From Blakeslea trispora (taxonomy: Eukaryota > Mucoromycota > Mucoromycetes > Mucorales > Choanephoraceae), in assembly GCA_025331445.1 (NCBI GenBank), contig JAIWNE010000001.1, positions 186,001 to 250,000 of the forward strand: 64,000 nucleotides of DNA, given 5' to 3'. Made by a program: the position numbers and the translations under genes. The notes beneath the pieces are model-generated. The model had not been told where the DNA came from. It worked only from the letters and a program-made list of their open reading frames with translations, and did not search any database. This document shows positions 11,971 to 22,969 of the stretch, piece by piece. The number at the start of each line of letters is the position of its first letter. Within the stretch, counting starts at the first letter, position 1.

Positions 11971-13144
11971 ATGGCACCAACTCATATTTATATCCAAAAG
12001 CGTGCCGACGACGACGATGAAGATAATTCTAGTACGAATGAAGATAGCTCAGAGGATTCAAGTACGAATGAAGACGCTTCAGACGAAATCGAGTCCAGCG
12101 ATAATGAGGGTAATGATGAAGACAATGAAGAGAGTGACAATGAAGGGAGTGATGAAGAGGATAGCGATAATGATGAGAGTGAAGATTATAGTGATGAAGA
12201 TGATGAGAGTGAAGAAGTTGGTAAGCAATCCAAACACGCATACAATTAGCAATATAGAGCAGTTAGGATATTGTACTACCAAGAGTTAATCTGGATTAGT
12301 ACATGACACGTGTAGTCCTAAATCAAACTGACTGTCGTTTCTTCAATTTTCTTTTTCAACAGTGACATGAGTATTCATATTTGATTGATAGGTACATCTG
12401 ATGATGAGCAAGATACAAGCAGCACTAATCAAGATGAGTCAATTGAGAGTTCAACAAGCGAACAAGGTAGCACGCTATCACCAATGCTAAACACAATGAC
12501 TGATTTCTTTTGACCTCCTTATAGATGGTATTCTGCCAACTTCAACTGCTGATCAAGGTAAATAAAGTATACGATCATATGCTTTTGCTTTTTTTTATAG
12601 TGATTTTTAACAAGAGAAATCGATAGATACTATCGTCACTGCAACTTCGACTCTTGATTCAGTAACAGCTCAAATTACCTCTGCTTTGAGTCCTACTTTC
12701 ACTAGTACTGCTTCGGATTTGCCTACGAGCAGTACTCTGGATGCCTCTGTCGAGAGCATAATGACTGATTCTTCTCCTTCTTCTAGCGTAGCCAGTATGA
12801 CATCCACAGCCAATGAAGTGCCCACATCTTCTACTAGCGTTAATGCAGCTCAGGTAGAAGCTGCTGATAACAATGGCGGTGGCCTCACTGCTCAGAAGAA
12901 AGCATTGATCGGTGGTGTTGTAGGTGGTGTCGGCGGCGCTCTCTTGTTGGGCTTCTTGGCCTTTGTGTTTGTTGCTCGTTATAGAAAGCAACGACGTGAA
13001 AGGGGTATGGAAACATTCCGTCCCAAGTCAGAATATAGTGTGTTTAATGGTGGCGGCGGTGGTGTTCGTGCATCTGAAATCCCCTCTTATTATCAAAATC
13101 CTAGCGTAGAACGTACTCCATCTGTTACTCGTAATCAGTACTAG
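11971..13144 (+). CDS. Acidic Ser/Thr-rich single-pass membrane protein (sensor-like)
   Basis: Four exons (11971-12220, 12392-12466, 12525-12557, 12627-13144) give 291 residues. The N-terminal third is almost entirely D, E, S and N. The middle is Ser/Thr-rich, like a glycosylated stalk. One transmembrane helix follows (LIGGVVGGVGGALLLGFLAF, glycines first), then a basic stop-transfer RYRKQRRERG and a short cytoplasmic tail. The layout resembles fungal Mid2/Wsc wall-stress sensors, but there is no WSC or cysteine-rich domain, so this is only architectural. No signal peptide is visible from the ATG at 11971. The frame is open upstream through a hydrophobic stretch beginning at a TTG, without an ATG. 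A KR pair just before the acidic block could be a Kex2 site. Both internal exons are multiples of three in phase 1. Confidence 0.75.
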
Positions 13145-14787
13145 AAATCCCACTTGTTTCATTTGTTATTTCTTCACAATATCTTATAACTTATTCTTTA
13201 TATGTATAATCAATTATTATTTACTTGAAGGATCCTAATTTCATAGCACACATGATTATAGAGTGCCTTTTTTTTTAAAAAAAAAACAAAGAAATCTATA
13301 TCCTTCAAACAAAAAACTTCATGTTAATAACATTTCATACATCTGTTTGCATATTAACTAAATTGAATCTGTCAAGTATAGAAACTGAAATGCACATCAT
13401 TAGCATTCTGGAACCAAATTTTTATTAATACAGAGCGATAAATAGCCTGAATGTGTATTCTAGGTCAATATAGAAACTAGAGAAAGAGTCTAATTTGATT
13501 ACTAGTTAAATTGCTTTTTATGATAAACACGAGTTCACTTTCAGGGCTCTAAGCATCTATTCAAAAATTTATTTTGCACTACCAATGAAATCATTTTACG
13601 CCTGGTGGTTTCATGACTAGTGTGATAAACAAAAAAAAAAAGAGATGGAGTACAGCTCATTCTGTAAAATGATAGCGTGTTGCAAACAAAAAGAAAGCCT
13701 ATTTTGTAGACTGCGAGGGGCTAGACAAAAACGAGTTTGTCTCACTATTAAGTGAAGCCCTTTTTTTCTGACAGAGCTAGCAAGAGGTTTTACAATGAGA
13801 GAAAAGTCTGCAGTATGGCCTCACTTATTTCTTCTTGTAAAGAAAAAAGGAGACAGCAAACTGTTAGATACTTTCAAAAAATCTTTTATTGTAATCAGCT
13901 ATAGCTATTTACAAACTAGAGCGTCCGTCCACTCTAAACAATAAAGAAAACCTGTCTTTATATCAAGTCTTAAAGAGCTCGATCTAGGATAACAAGCCAA
14001 CTATTTGATCTCATTACTGTCTGAATTTATTCACATGTCGAGAAATAAAGGTTTTGGCTCTCTTGTTTTACAAAACAAAAAGAAGCCAGCTTTCAGTTTT
14101 TCTTAATGTACCAAAGGTACACAACAACAGATTGATGGCGTACAATTGAAAGGGAGGAAGCTGTTCTTTCATTTATGTCTCCCTAAAGCATCCTTTTGTT
14201 TTCATTGTTTGTGCTTCTATTTCTTTTTATGGAACAACATTTGTTAGAGCATTTTGCAGAATACGTTCTTCCAAAAACAAAACGGTTTGTTCCAATGATC
14301 AAGATAATGATGTATAGCTCATTGTTTCTCTTGGTTGCTGGACTATACACTGTGTTTATACTTTTCTTGTATCAAATGTATCTTTATTAGCAGACTGTGT
14401 TGAATCTTTGTTTTCTGTTACAAACTAAAGAGCAAATACAATCCCCCCTCCCTCCTTAATTCCTGTCATATCATATGAAAAATGGCGCGTTACTCATAGT
14501 TACATAATAATTGCCTAAAGATAAATTGTAAGTAACTGTTCCTTGTTGTTTCTATTCCCTTCCTCTCTTCTCTCTTCATCAATCCTCTTCTTGACTGTTT
14601 TCGAAAGGGAAGATAGAGTAAGGAAGACGGACTTGTTATTGTACCCACGGCAATAAATGGACTTTTTTTAATAAAAAGAGATGAATAAAATAATAAATCA
14701 ATAGCTGGGGGTGCATAAAAAAAAAGACCCTTTCATCTAATTATTTTTTTAACCTCTTTTCCCTTTTTTTTTTATAAAACGTCAATT
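13145..14787. other. Long intergenic region without recognisable gene
   Basis: This 1.6-kb AT-rich spacer has several poly-A/T tracts (13267-13290, 14660-14780). A 64-codon plus-strand frame at 14196-14390 is hydrophobic and T-driven and is not called. The last 100 nt before 14788 should be the SDHAF1 promoter and 5' UTR. Confidence 0.4.
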
Positions 14788-15085
14788 ATGCCAGCACCCT
14801 TTAAAAGATCCGGTCTACAAAATGAAGTCATTAGTTTTTATCGACAATGTTTCCGCGCAGCAAGAGAAAAGCCATTAGTAAGTGAATGGAACAATAAAAA
14901 CAGGAGAGAAACTAACACACCATCAAAAGGAAACAAGACCTAGATTTCATGCATTTATTAGAAGAGAATTCAAAGAACACTCGATACGCAAAGCAGATTT
15001 TGCTACTATTGAGTATATGCTTAGAAAAGGCAGAAAGCAATTCGAGACTTATTCACAAAAAGGTGTCAAAGACATCCATCTATAA
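14788..15085 (+). CDS. SDHAF1: Succinate dehydrogenase assembly factor 1 (LYR family)
   Basis: Two exons (14788-14877, 14930-15085) encode 81 residues. The sequence fits SDHAF1/Sdh6 in length and motifs: RSGLQNEVISFYRQCFRAAR carries the LYR-type signature with Phe for Leu (FYR), followed by an invariant-style Phe and RREF, then RKADFATIEYMLRKGRKQ, matching the arginine-rich RxxYLxRRGRxQ block of the family. This factor works in the mitochondrial matrix to mature the iron-sulfur subunit of complex II. The stop lies 14 nt from the stop of the convergent CHCHD5 gene. The 52-nt intron is GT-AG. Confidence 0.92.
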
Positions 15086-15099
15086 ATAAAAGCTTCTTC

Positions 15100-15487
15100 T
15101 TATTTAGTTGCTTGCTTTGATTGTTGTTGACGGTAAGCAGTAGAAGTAGCTTCAGTACACAAGTAGAGATCCTTTAAGGCTTGGATACATTCCTCGGGCT
15201 TCTCTGTGTTGGCTGACAAACATTGATCATACGCACTGATTTGTCTAGTACAGTGTTCCTTCACATACTTTAAAATGCCCACACTAGCATAGAGATTGAG
15301 TTATGCAATTCAAATAAGTCTCTTTTTTTGTTTGTTTGTTTTACTTTTCTTCTGAGCATTTTGTCAAGGCCTTCTTTTGTTCTATGCAGCTCTTGTCCCA
15401 TGAATGAGGGTTGCTTTCTACACATTTTTGGTATGCCTCTAATTGAACTGCGCATTTTTCACGGACTTGAGTGAGTGTATCATCCAT
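15100..15487 (-). CDS. CHCHD5: CHCHD5/Mix14-type twin CX9C intermembrane-space protein
   Basis: Start ATG at 15487 (MDDTLTQVREK); one intron of about 58-60 nt interrupts the middle. The protein has four CX9C motifs: CAVQLEAYQKC, CIEQKKALTKC, CTRQISAYDQC and CIQALKDLYLC. The first pair is separated by the segment with SWDK seen in CHCHD5. Double twin-CX9C architecture and about 110 residues match CHCHD5 and yeast Mix14. Such proteins are imported by the Mia40 oxidative relay into the mitochondrial intermembrane space. Their exact role is not settled. The 3' end lies 14 nt from the convergent SDHAF1 stop, so the two transcripts very likely overlap. Confidence 0.9.
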
Positions 15488-16179
15488 CTTGCTTAAATTG
15501 AAAAAATAAGGAAAAGAATAAAAAAAGAAAATGCTAGGGAATTGACATCTTGGCTATTTTCTTTTAAATGTCAGCCTAGCTTTTTTTTGGGACAATAAAC
15601 TACAGGCTCAAAAAAGGCAATTCAAATCACTTTATACAACAGAGAATAATCATGCTTTCCAACAGAAAAGGTCAATACTTTTACCTTGATAACAATTCGA
15701 ATCGATTTATTTCTTAGTTTGAAGAAAAAAATACTGCTATCTTGTGTGTCATTGAGCTTTCGTGAGGCAGTAAAATCCAATTGAGATTCTATCCCATGAA
15801 TGCTTTGTATCATCTTTTATGAATGGTTTTTAAATGTAACATTTCTATGCTAGACACTACAACAAAAAACAATAACTTATTGAATAAGCCAAGTTCTTAC
15901 TTTATCACAATAAACTAATAGAAGGGCTTGTTTCTCTTTTTGTGAATTTCCTCCGTAAAGAAAAAATAGGCTTAAACATAATGCATAGCTAAAAAGAGAG
16001 CAATACACAAACGATTTGACAGATAAGCCACTGAGTAAGTCCTACACTCAAAAAAAAACTATTTTTTTTCTAACCCAACTTTTTTTTTTACCAAGTGTGA
16101 TTTCCCCTACTCTTATATAGAAATAGGTTTTCCTTATTTTTTCTATTTTTTTTTTCTATTTCATACTTAGCATTACAGA
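15488..16179. other. Divergent intergenic region with a doubtful small frame
   Basis: This region holds the promoters of CHCHD5 (-) and eIF3m (+). A 63-codon minus-strand ATG frame at 15622-15813 has a fairly protein-like composition but no recognisable family, so it is not called. T-rich tracts occur at 16060-16160. Confidence 0.4.
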
Positions 16180-17690
16180 ATGTCTGTTAACAACATCTTT
16201 GTTCAAGGCGGTGCTGAATCTCAAGTAAAGTATAGACACTATTTGTTTTCTCGCGTTTTAGAGTATCCATAGCAACCACATGTCAACATCGGCCCGATTC
16301 ACTGTACATGACATGCCCTGGGATCCTTTATTTCTCGAGATACAAAACAGACAAGAAACTGACATGTTTTTAGATTATTGACTTGGCCATCTATATCTCC
16401 AAGTTGAGAGATGAAGAAGGTGAAAAGGAAGCACCTTATGTAAAGCATATTGAGTCCATCTTGAAGTCTGACAAAAAGGACTCTGTCTACGCTGAAATTG
16501 CCAAAGATGCTTCTATTCTTTTGACTGAAGGCGATAGAGGTAATATTGCACAACCCCAAGATAAGATACGATGATGATTAAAATGTGTGGAATAGAGGTC
16601 GAAGGTGCCTTCAATTTGCTTATTGTCATTGTCTTGAATGCTCCCGAATCTGTTCTTTCCAACACTGTTCAATTGCTTGTGGACACCTTGACCAAGACTG
16701 AAAGCAACAAGATCAGTTTGAAGCAAAAGATGTAAGCTTTTGTCATGGATTGTTATATCGGAAACTAATATGCTGTAGTCTACTCAACTTGTACAACGCT
16801 CTTCCTGGCAATTCACCTATTCGCTACCACGCCTTTGTTGGATTAGTTGAAGCCACTTCACAAGCTGAAGAATTAGAATCACTTTACGGTCAATTAGAAT
16901 ATGTTGATGCATGGGCCAAGCAATGGGGCATCGATCAATCCACCCAACGTGAATTGTACAACTATTTAAGTCAAGTCTTATTGAAGGCTGGTGAAGAGTA
17001 AGCTTTGATTTTCTGAATGATTTCATATTCACTCATCTTTTTTTTTTTTCAAATAGAAAGTTGGCTCTTGATTTCTCATTAAAGGCTTTAGTGACTCTTG
17101 AAGAGAAGGAGGCCGAAACACTTGCCAAAGATATTGTTCACCGTGCCATTGCCATGGAGAACTTCTTTGCCTTCGAAGACCTTATTCAATACACTGCCAT
17201 TCAAAAGCTCAAGGGTACTCCCGAATACGAATTGCTCGATATTTTCTTGAACGGCACCTTAAGTACATATCAAGCTTTCGAAAAGGCTAACCCCAGCTTG
17301 ATCGATCACTCCGAGAACAACACTCACAAGATGCGTTTGTTATCTTTGGCCTCTCTTGGATCCGAAAACCTCTCCCGTGAATTGACTTATGCTGAAATTG
17401 CCAACAGCCTTCAAATCCCTGTTGAAGAAGTAGAAATGTGGGTCATTGATGTCATTCGTGCTGGTTTGGTTGAAGCCAAGTTGGATCAATTGAACAAGAC
17501 TGTGATTGTTCACCGTAGCATTTACCGTGTATTTGGTAAGGAACAATGGAAGAAGTTGAGTACATCTTTGAGTGCTTGGAAGGAAAACTTGAATGAAATT
17601 TTGGCTGTCATTGGTAATGCCAAATTGATTGCTGGCGGTGCCCTGCAAGGTCAATCCTCTGTTGTTGTTGAAACTACTGATGCTAAATAA
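16180..17690 (+). CDS. EIF3M: Translation initiation factor eIF3 subunit m (PCI domain)
   Basis: Five exons (16180-16224, 16374-16539, 16596-16731, 16779-16997, 17057-17690) give 399 residues, close to animal eIF3m (374). The N-terminal half is a helical repeat. The C-terminal half is a PCI domain ending in a winged helix: KMRLLSLASLGSE, ELTYAEIANSLQIPVEEVE, IDVIRAGLVEAKLDQ, VIVHRSIYRVFGKEQWKKL. The last block corresponds to THRTFGKQQWQQL in animals. The product is a non-catalytic scaffold subunit of eIF3, which loads mRNA onto the 40S ribosome. The first intron is unusually long for this window (149 nt), and a micro-exon within it cannot be excluded. Codon use is the most regular in the window (GCC, AAG, TTG), as expected of a highly expressed gene. 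Confidence 0.94.
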
Positions 17691-17876
17691 TTTATTTTTT
17701 TCTTTTCTTTTTTCTTTGATCCCTTCCTTTTCTCTCTTGTTAAAAATAAAATAAATAAAAAATGTAATAACTACACACACACATAGCAGAAAATAAGCAT
17801 TGATTTTTTTTTAATAATATATTTTTATATACACGAGAATTAGATTAATAAAGATGTTTTTTAGTAATTAAATAAG

Positions 17877-19053
17877 TTAGTTTTGTGCATGCGAATCTTT
17901 TCGTTTCTTCATCTTTTTTGTAATGCTTTGAATGCTCTGTTTGCGCTTATTACGTAATTCTGCTGAACAACTCTCACAAAACCATGCACCCTTGGGTGGT
18001 TCTTCTAATCCCACACATTCCATATGAAACCATTCATAAGGACAGTTCTGATTCATGTTATTATTTGAGTCATCAAATCCATCGAATAAGCTTACCTCGC
18101 CATCGCATGCTACCATTTCTCCAAAAGATACTTGCTGACAATAACAATAAAGGGGTTCGTCTGAATCCTTCTTTCTTCGTTTTCTGATCTCTGCAGGATC
18201 CTTCTTTCTCACTACAATTTCTTCTTCTTCCTCTTCTTCTTCCTCTTCTTCAAGCTCAGAAGGAGAATCTTCTTCAGGTAGTGTTATTTGATCTTCATGC
18301 TCACTTTCTATATCACTTGCTATATGTTTTAAAAGAAATGAGTAAACAAAAAGAAGCAACCTGAGCAGGTATCTTACATTTTCGATGGGATATAGCATAA
18401 TTACCATGCTGGTGACGTGTGGAAATGATAGAAGTAGGAGTAGAAGCTTGAGAAGGTGTAAAGAGAGGAGCTAGCTCGGGATGTTCGAGATCATGTTGAT
18501 CAAGGTCTTTTTGTAGCCGAGACAGATGACGATCGACCAACTTGAGTGCCTCTTCTGCTAAGGTGACTCTTTCATCGGCCAGATCCTGAAGTTGATGGTA
18601 GTCTTCTTGAATGCGTCTGATAATAACAGGCTGATTTTTCAACAGCTTATCTCGCTTTTCCACTGGCTCTTGTGTCCCGCTAAACCATTGTCGGTGAATC
18701 TTGGCCAGATCATGTTGTCCTGATCGAATACGTTTCTCAGGTGCTACATGGTGTAAAAATATATATATTTATATTTTTTGATAACCTTAAAATTTTAAAT
18801 TACAATTGTCATTTTCTTTTTTTTTTTTTTATCTTTTTCTTCTTTATCTCAAAAAAGTGGTATTACCTTTTGCTTGATCATATCGATTTCTAATTTCTGC
18901 CCAATGATACTGTATTTCACTCGGAAGATTCTCTAAGCCTAAGTTTACATATAAGTGATATGTGTGTGTTGATTAGCGTGTTTCTGCCTTACTTTGCATG
19001 TATTCTTGCAAATATCTTCCAGAGTCTTCTTGTATAGTAATACCATCGTCCAT
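17877..19053 (-). CDS. ING-family PHD-finger protein (histone acetyltransferase/deacetylase subunit)
   Basis: Start ATG at 19053 ([10 protein letters not shown]). The N-terminal ING domain is spread over three exons ([20 protein letters not shown], then the helix around [20 protein letters not shown]). An acidic run of glutamates follows, then a C-terminal PHD finger: [17 protein letters not shown] joined to [14 protein letters not shown] and GAWFCESC, with the aromatic residues that read methylated H3K4 in this family. A 48-nt in-frame intron sits inside the finger between DGE and NCPY. A Lys/Arg-rich polybasic tail ends the protein. Yeast relatives are Yng1, Yng2 and Pho23. Which complex this one joins (NuA3, NuA4 or Rpd3L) cannot be told from sequence. 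It acts on chromatin in the nucleus. Confidence 0.9.
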
Positions 19054-20370
19054 TGTCTTATTTAAGAATAAAAAAAAAAAAGATAAAAAAAAAACAAAAT
19101 AATTATACATTAATTCTGGGAAATATAGTTTTTAAAAAAAAACTTGAAATTCAGACAATAATCAAAGGCGGTTTGAATTTCTACCTCAACAAAGCATGAA
19201 TTCTCTATTTCTTTTAGTTGGAATAAAATGTCTAAAAAACACAATCATGTAAAGAACACTACCATACTGTTCATACATTTTGTTAGCCAAATTGAAAGGA
19301 ACATCGATTGCAGAGAAAGCAGGAGTGAATATCAAGAAAGTGTATGCGATAATTGGGAAATGAAACCAAAAAGGCGCAAGAGAATAAGGGAAACACCCCC
19401 CCAAAGATGGCACAGAAAATAATGTGAGCATTACAGAAAACATGCTAGCAGAAAGGCTACATTGGCTGCACTTCTCATCAAAGCCCATCTCAAAACAATA
19501 AAACACACTTTATTCTTCTTCAAGTATGCAGCCCTTCTCCCTTTTTATTATACGTATCATTCTGATGTGCCGCCTTTTTTTCTCTACAGTCTCAATAAAA
19601 TAGAGTATGACCCCCAAATATTTTGTTTTGAGATTCCTTGCTTGCAAGTCATGAACCAGAACTTCCAAATAGCAGTACTTTTTTTGTCTTTTGTTTTCCT
19701 TGATGCAACTTCCTATACCTTGTTGCTATTCAAGTATTTATAAAAGAGAGAATAGCTTTAGCACGATAGGTAGATTCAAGTTAGTTTGCCATCAACTGAA
19801 ATCGCTTATTTATGATTTAAAGAATATGTTTGTGGTTATTGGATGTTTCGAATGAGAGCAATAAATAAAAGAACGTAAGAAAATCTAATCAATTGAAGAA
19901 TCATAGTTGATGGTTGTCAATCAGCAGTCAATAGTTTTGTTTACTTGAGTGTATTGCTTTATTGAAGGACAGGTGATGTTTTCAGAAGATTCTTGATGCA
20001 TTGATTCTGCCTAAGTTTGCCATAGCCTTAGCACGGACTGCGTTGATTATGAGACCAAATAGGTCCGATTGATCTTCTCATACTCAGTGTAATTTGGGAT
20101 TGTTGTTGGATGTTAGAGTACCAAAGGCAAAGACTTGCTATCTATTCTGGACAGTGTATCATTGTAGCGAGACGAAATAGGAAAAAACATGTAGATACCA
20201 TTAGCACTGTACACTGCAATTTGGTATGCTAAAAGTACATGAGGCAATCTGGGAACACTCAGGGGGGAAAGAGACCTTCCTGTTAGTTGTGTGGCATGCA
20301 AAAGAGAAATTGTTTGGAAAAAAGGCATGTATTTTATCATAATTGTTGTCGCGTATTCGTACTGATCAAA
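19054..20370. other. AT-rich island flank without recognisable gene
   Basis: This starts with the ING promoter (poly-A tracts at 19070-19140). Frames on both strands at 19186-19743 are long but have random-looking, hydrophobic composition and overlap each other. I call no gene. Confidence 0.4.
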
Positions 20371-22455
20371 ATGAATAGATTTTTTTCAGTTGGGGTTTCT
20401 TACAAGTGCGGTAAGTCATCCATTCAAGAGAGCTAAATAGATATCTGAGAAGCAGGAAACTAAAACAATGTTTACGCGTTAGGCTTTTTAATATTGGTGA
20501 TAAGTCATACAGTTTCTAGTAAGACTGTGAAAAACGGCATGCCCGTAGCAAAACCAAAATGATATACCAACTTTTGAAGGTTATATCAAATTCAACAAAG
20601 CCTACATTCGCAGAAATTATAATGCCAATAATGTAGAAGAGCTTTCATTCTGGTTCAACATGTTCCGCCGAAGTGCTGTTGAACTTGGCGTTGTTACCGT
20701 AAGTGTATTCAAAATAACTAGGAGTATTGTATCTGAATTGTTTGTTAACCATCGGATAGAGAAAGGGCAAGCCGGAAGCTGCTTGGAAGTCGATGGTGAG
20801 TACATTCCTTCAAGACTTGAAAAAGATAAGGGCGATTGTATTTGAATGCCTTCACTAATCCTCGTATTTCATTAGGTACAAAACTCCAGCATCAAGAGTC
20901 TTTGTACCACCCTCAGCTTTAGAGAGGGGGTTGTCTACTGCTGTAGCTATGGCAAGAGCAATGTTAATTTTGAACTAGTAAGAATCTTTCCTCTCTGCTT
21001 CTCCTTCTCTTTCACATGAAAATAACTCAATCCACTCTTTTTAAACTAGTGACAAGCTGGCAATGTAGATGTAAGCCAGTTGGTTAAAGGAGAACGCGAA
21101 AAGGCAGTCAGCCTTGTACAAAGGAAGATGTGTATGAAATAGATTCAATATCTGTAATTGCTTGTTGTTCTGTATGAACTGATCATAAGTGCTAATGTAC
21201 ATTTCTTTGAAACCAAAACTAGCTTCCTTTCCTATTTGCTTGCTCTTCCTTTGGAGCGTAAAGACTTCGCGCTCAACATCGATGAAAGCGATTTTAAGGC
21301 CCTCAGAAAGAAGTGCTTGAAACTTCCATCTTTGAAATTTAGCATAGATGTGCTTCACAGCTTCGTTGAATTGACGCAGGTAAGGGCTAACAGATACACG
21401 GATAATCTTTCAAAAAAAAAACTAAATCACCATCTCCTTCTTAGTGCCGTGAAGATGAGAAGCAAGAAGACAATGAAGGCAGTGAAGATGGCGATGGTGA
21501 GAACGACACTGAACCCATACTATACAAGATAAAGAAGAAGTGCAAGAAGACAAGCAACAAGGATGGTTTGGTGTTATGCAATGTAGCACACCGGTTTCTC
21601 ATCAAAAGCATGTTCAAGTCAGGCCGAACAGAAGAAACATTCATCGATGTCTGCTTTCTTCCCTTTGTAGAGTGTGTCTTTCTGGACAATAGTCCTTACA
21701 GTTACACCAGGTAAATAGAAGCTTATTGGTCTTTGCATAGTCACCTAAATTGAATCATTGTTAGATCATCTGGAAAGATCACATTGTCTAATGCCGAACC
21801 ATCAAGCAGCAACGGCAAAGATGTTTGCAAGAGCTTGATGTCTGACTTCTGTGTGTTCTATGAACACAACGGAAATGATGTTGGCCTACTGGCCATTGAA
21901 GTAAAATTGCCTGAAGCAAGATCATCACAAGTGCTAAGCGATAGATCGAAACTTGCACTTGAGTTGAAAAGGATGATAGACGAACAGCTGCAACAAGGGT
22001 TTAAAGACCCTATCTCTTATGGTATTCTCGTCGAAGGTAAATTTATATATATATTGTATAAGTGACACTTTGTTTTTGAATGGCATCAAATAACATTGTA
22101 TGTTTCTAGGATACAAATGTTCTGTTGTTGCTTGCTTTCTAGAAACTTGTGGCATATATGTTTATGCCGAGCAAGAGGAGTTCTCATTGATGAGAAACGA
22201 GAATGACTTTGGCCTTTTGCCTAATATCACACTTTGCCTGTTAAGAATAAGAGTAAGTACACTCATATCTGCAATCTATCATTTTATAGGACATTCACTA
22301 ACATACGCTTGGTTTCGTAGAAGGGTATGGATGCCCTTATAAACCAGGCAAATAAGAGAGCAAAGGCTGAGTCTTCAGCAACATTAATTGACAAGATTAA
22401 GCTAACCGTAGAGCTTCCTTTAGAAAATCTTTGTTATGAATATCTTTGTAAATAA
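20371..22455 (+). pseudogene. Damaged copy of an unidentified gene family with nuclease-like IEVK motif
   Basis: Several exons can be followed. Short start exon (MNRFFSVGVSYKC), then blocks FEGYIKFNKAYIRRNYNANN, SFWFNMFRRSAVELG, VFVPPSALERGLSTAVAMAR, VSQLVKGEREKAVSL, SYLLALPLERKDFALNIDE, CNVAHRFLIKSMFKSGRTEE, SNAEPSSSNGKDVCKSL, YEHNGNDVGLLAIEVKLPEA and LETCGIYVYAEQEEF, ending EYLCK. From about 21146 to the stop at 22455 the frame stays open across GT-AG introns (near 21144, 21380, 21710, 22038 and 22252). Upstream, two 1-nt frame breaks are seen, near 20560 and near 21062. The IEVK motif in an alternating hydrophobic context recalls the E-x-K of PD-(D/E)XK nucleases, which is an inference. 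I do not recognise the family. It may still be expressed if my exon model upstream is wrong. Confidence 0.55.
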
Positions 22456-22524
22456 TTCTTTAAATACCTTTGTAAATAATTCTGTAAATACCTTTGTAAA
22501 TAATTCTGTAAATTCCTTTGTAAA
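22441..22524 (+). repeat. 24-nt minisatellite carrying TGTAAATA motifs
   Basis: Three and a half units of 24 nt (22441-22464, 22465-22488, 22489-22512, 22513-22524) with consensus beginning TACCTTTGTAAATAATTC. The first unit contains the stop codon of the upstream gene. Each unit carries one or two TGTAAATA or near matches. Confidence 0.9.
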
Positions 22525-22526
22525 TA

Positions 22527-22562
22527 TCACTATAAGCATCACTATAAGCATCACTATAAGCA
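22527..22562 (+). repeat. 12-nt tandem repeat
   Basis: Three perfect copies of TCACTATAAGCA, then a diverged fourth (TCACTGCGAATA), directly following the 24-nt minisatellite. Confidence 0.9.
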
Positions 22563-22969
22563 TCACTGCGAATATGGCTAATTTTCTATTCTTGGTTAAA
22601 CCGTTGCTGTAAGACTTTGCAGTGTTTCCATTCAATGATACTCGCAAGAAACTATGTTTATTAACAACTTTTACCTCTGCACAAATTAATATTCAAGAAG
22701 CAGTAAAAAAAACACTCTGTATGAATGTAGGAATCCTTTGCTCACATACTAATATTTAAAAACCATACTATTTCACACACTTTACTGTAGTACTCTGTTA
22801 TGTGCAATTGACTGTAGCTATACTAAGCATATTTGCCCTTTAGGCTTAGGTTGAGAGAAAATTGTTTCTTTTTACCTTAAAGAACATGCCTATCTAACTA
22901 TCGCACACATGGTTTATCAAACAATACAGAATTCTAGTGCAATAAGTCTCAACATGAGTCAAGCAATTT

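Noticed and set aside
12029..12282. His-rich and hydrophobic minus-strand frames
   Set aside because: Complement of the acidic D/E/S coding exon on the plus strand.
14196..14390. 64-codon hydrophobic frame that could be a small membrane protein
   Set aside because: T-rich sequence alone explains it; no start context or conservation is visible.
15622..15813. 63-codon minus-strand frame with protein-like composition
   Set aside because: No recognisable motif and no splice or start support; left uncalled.
19186..19506. 106-codon minus-strand frame rich in F, S and P
   Set aside because: Hydrophobic random-like composition, overlaps other frames on the opposite strand, no ATG context or splice support, no family features.
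22420..22647. Minus-strand frame with repeated VMLI and ELFTKVF blocks
   Set aside because: It is simply the translation of the two minisatellites, not a protein gene.
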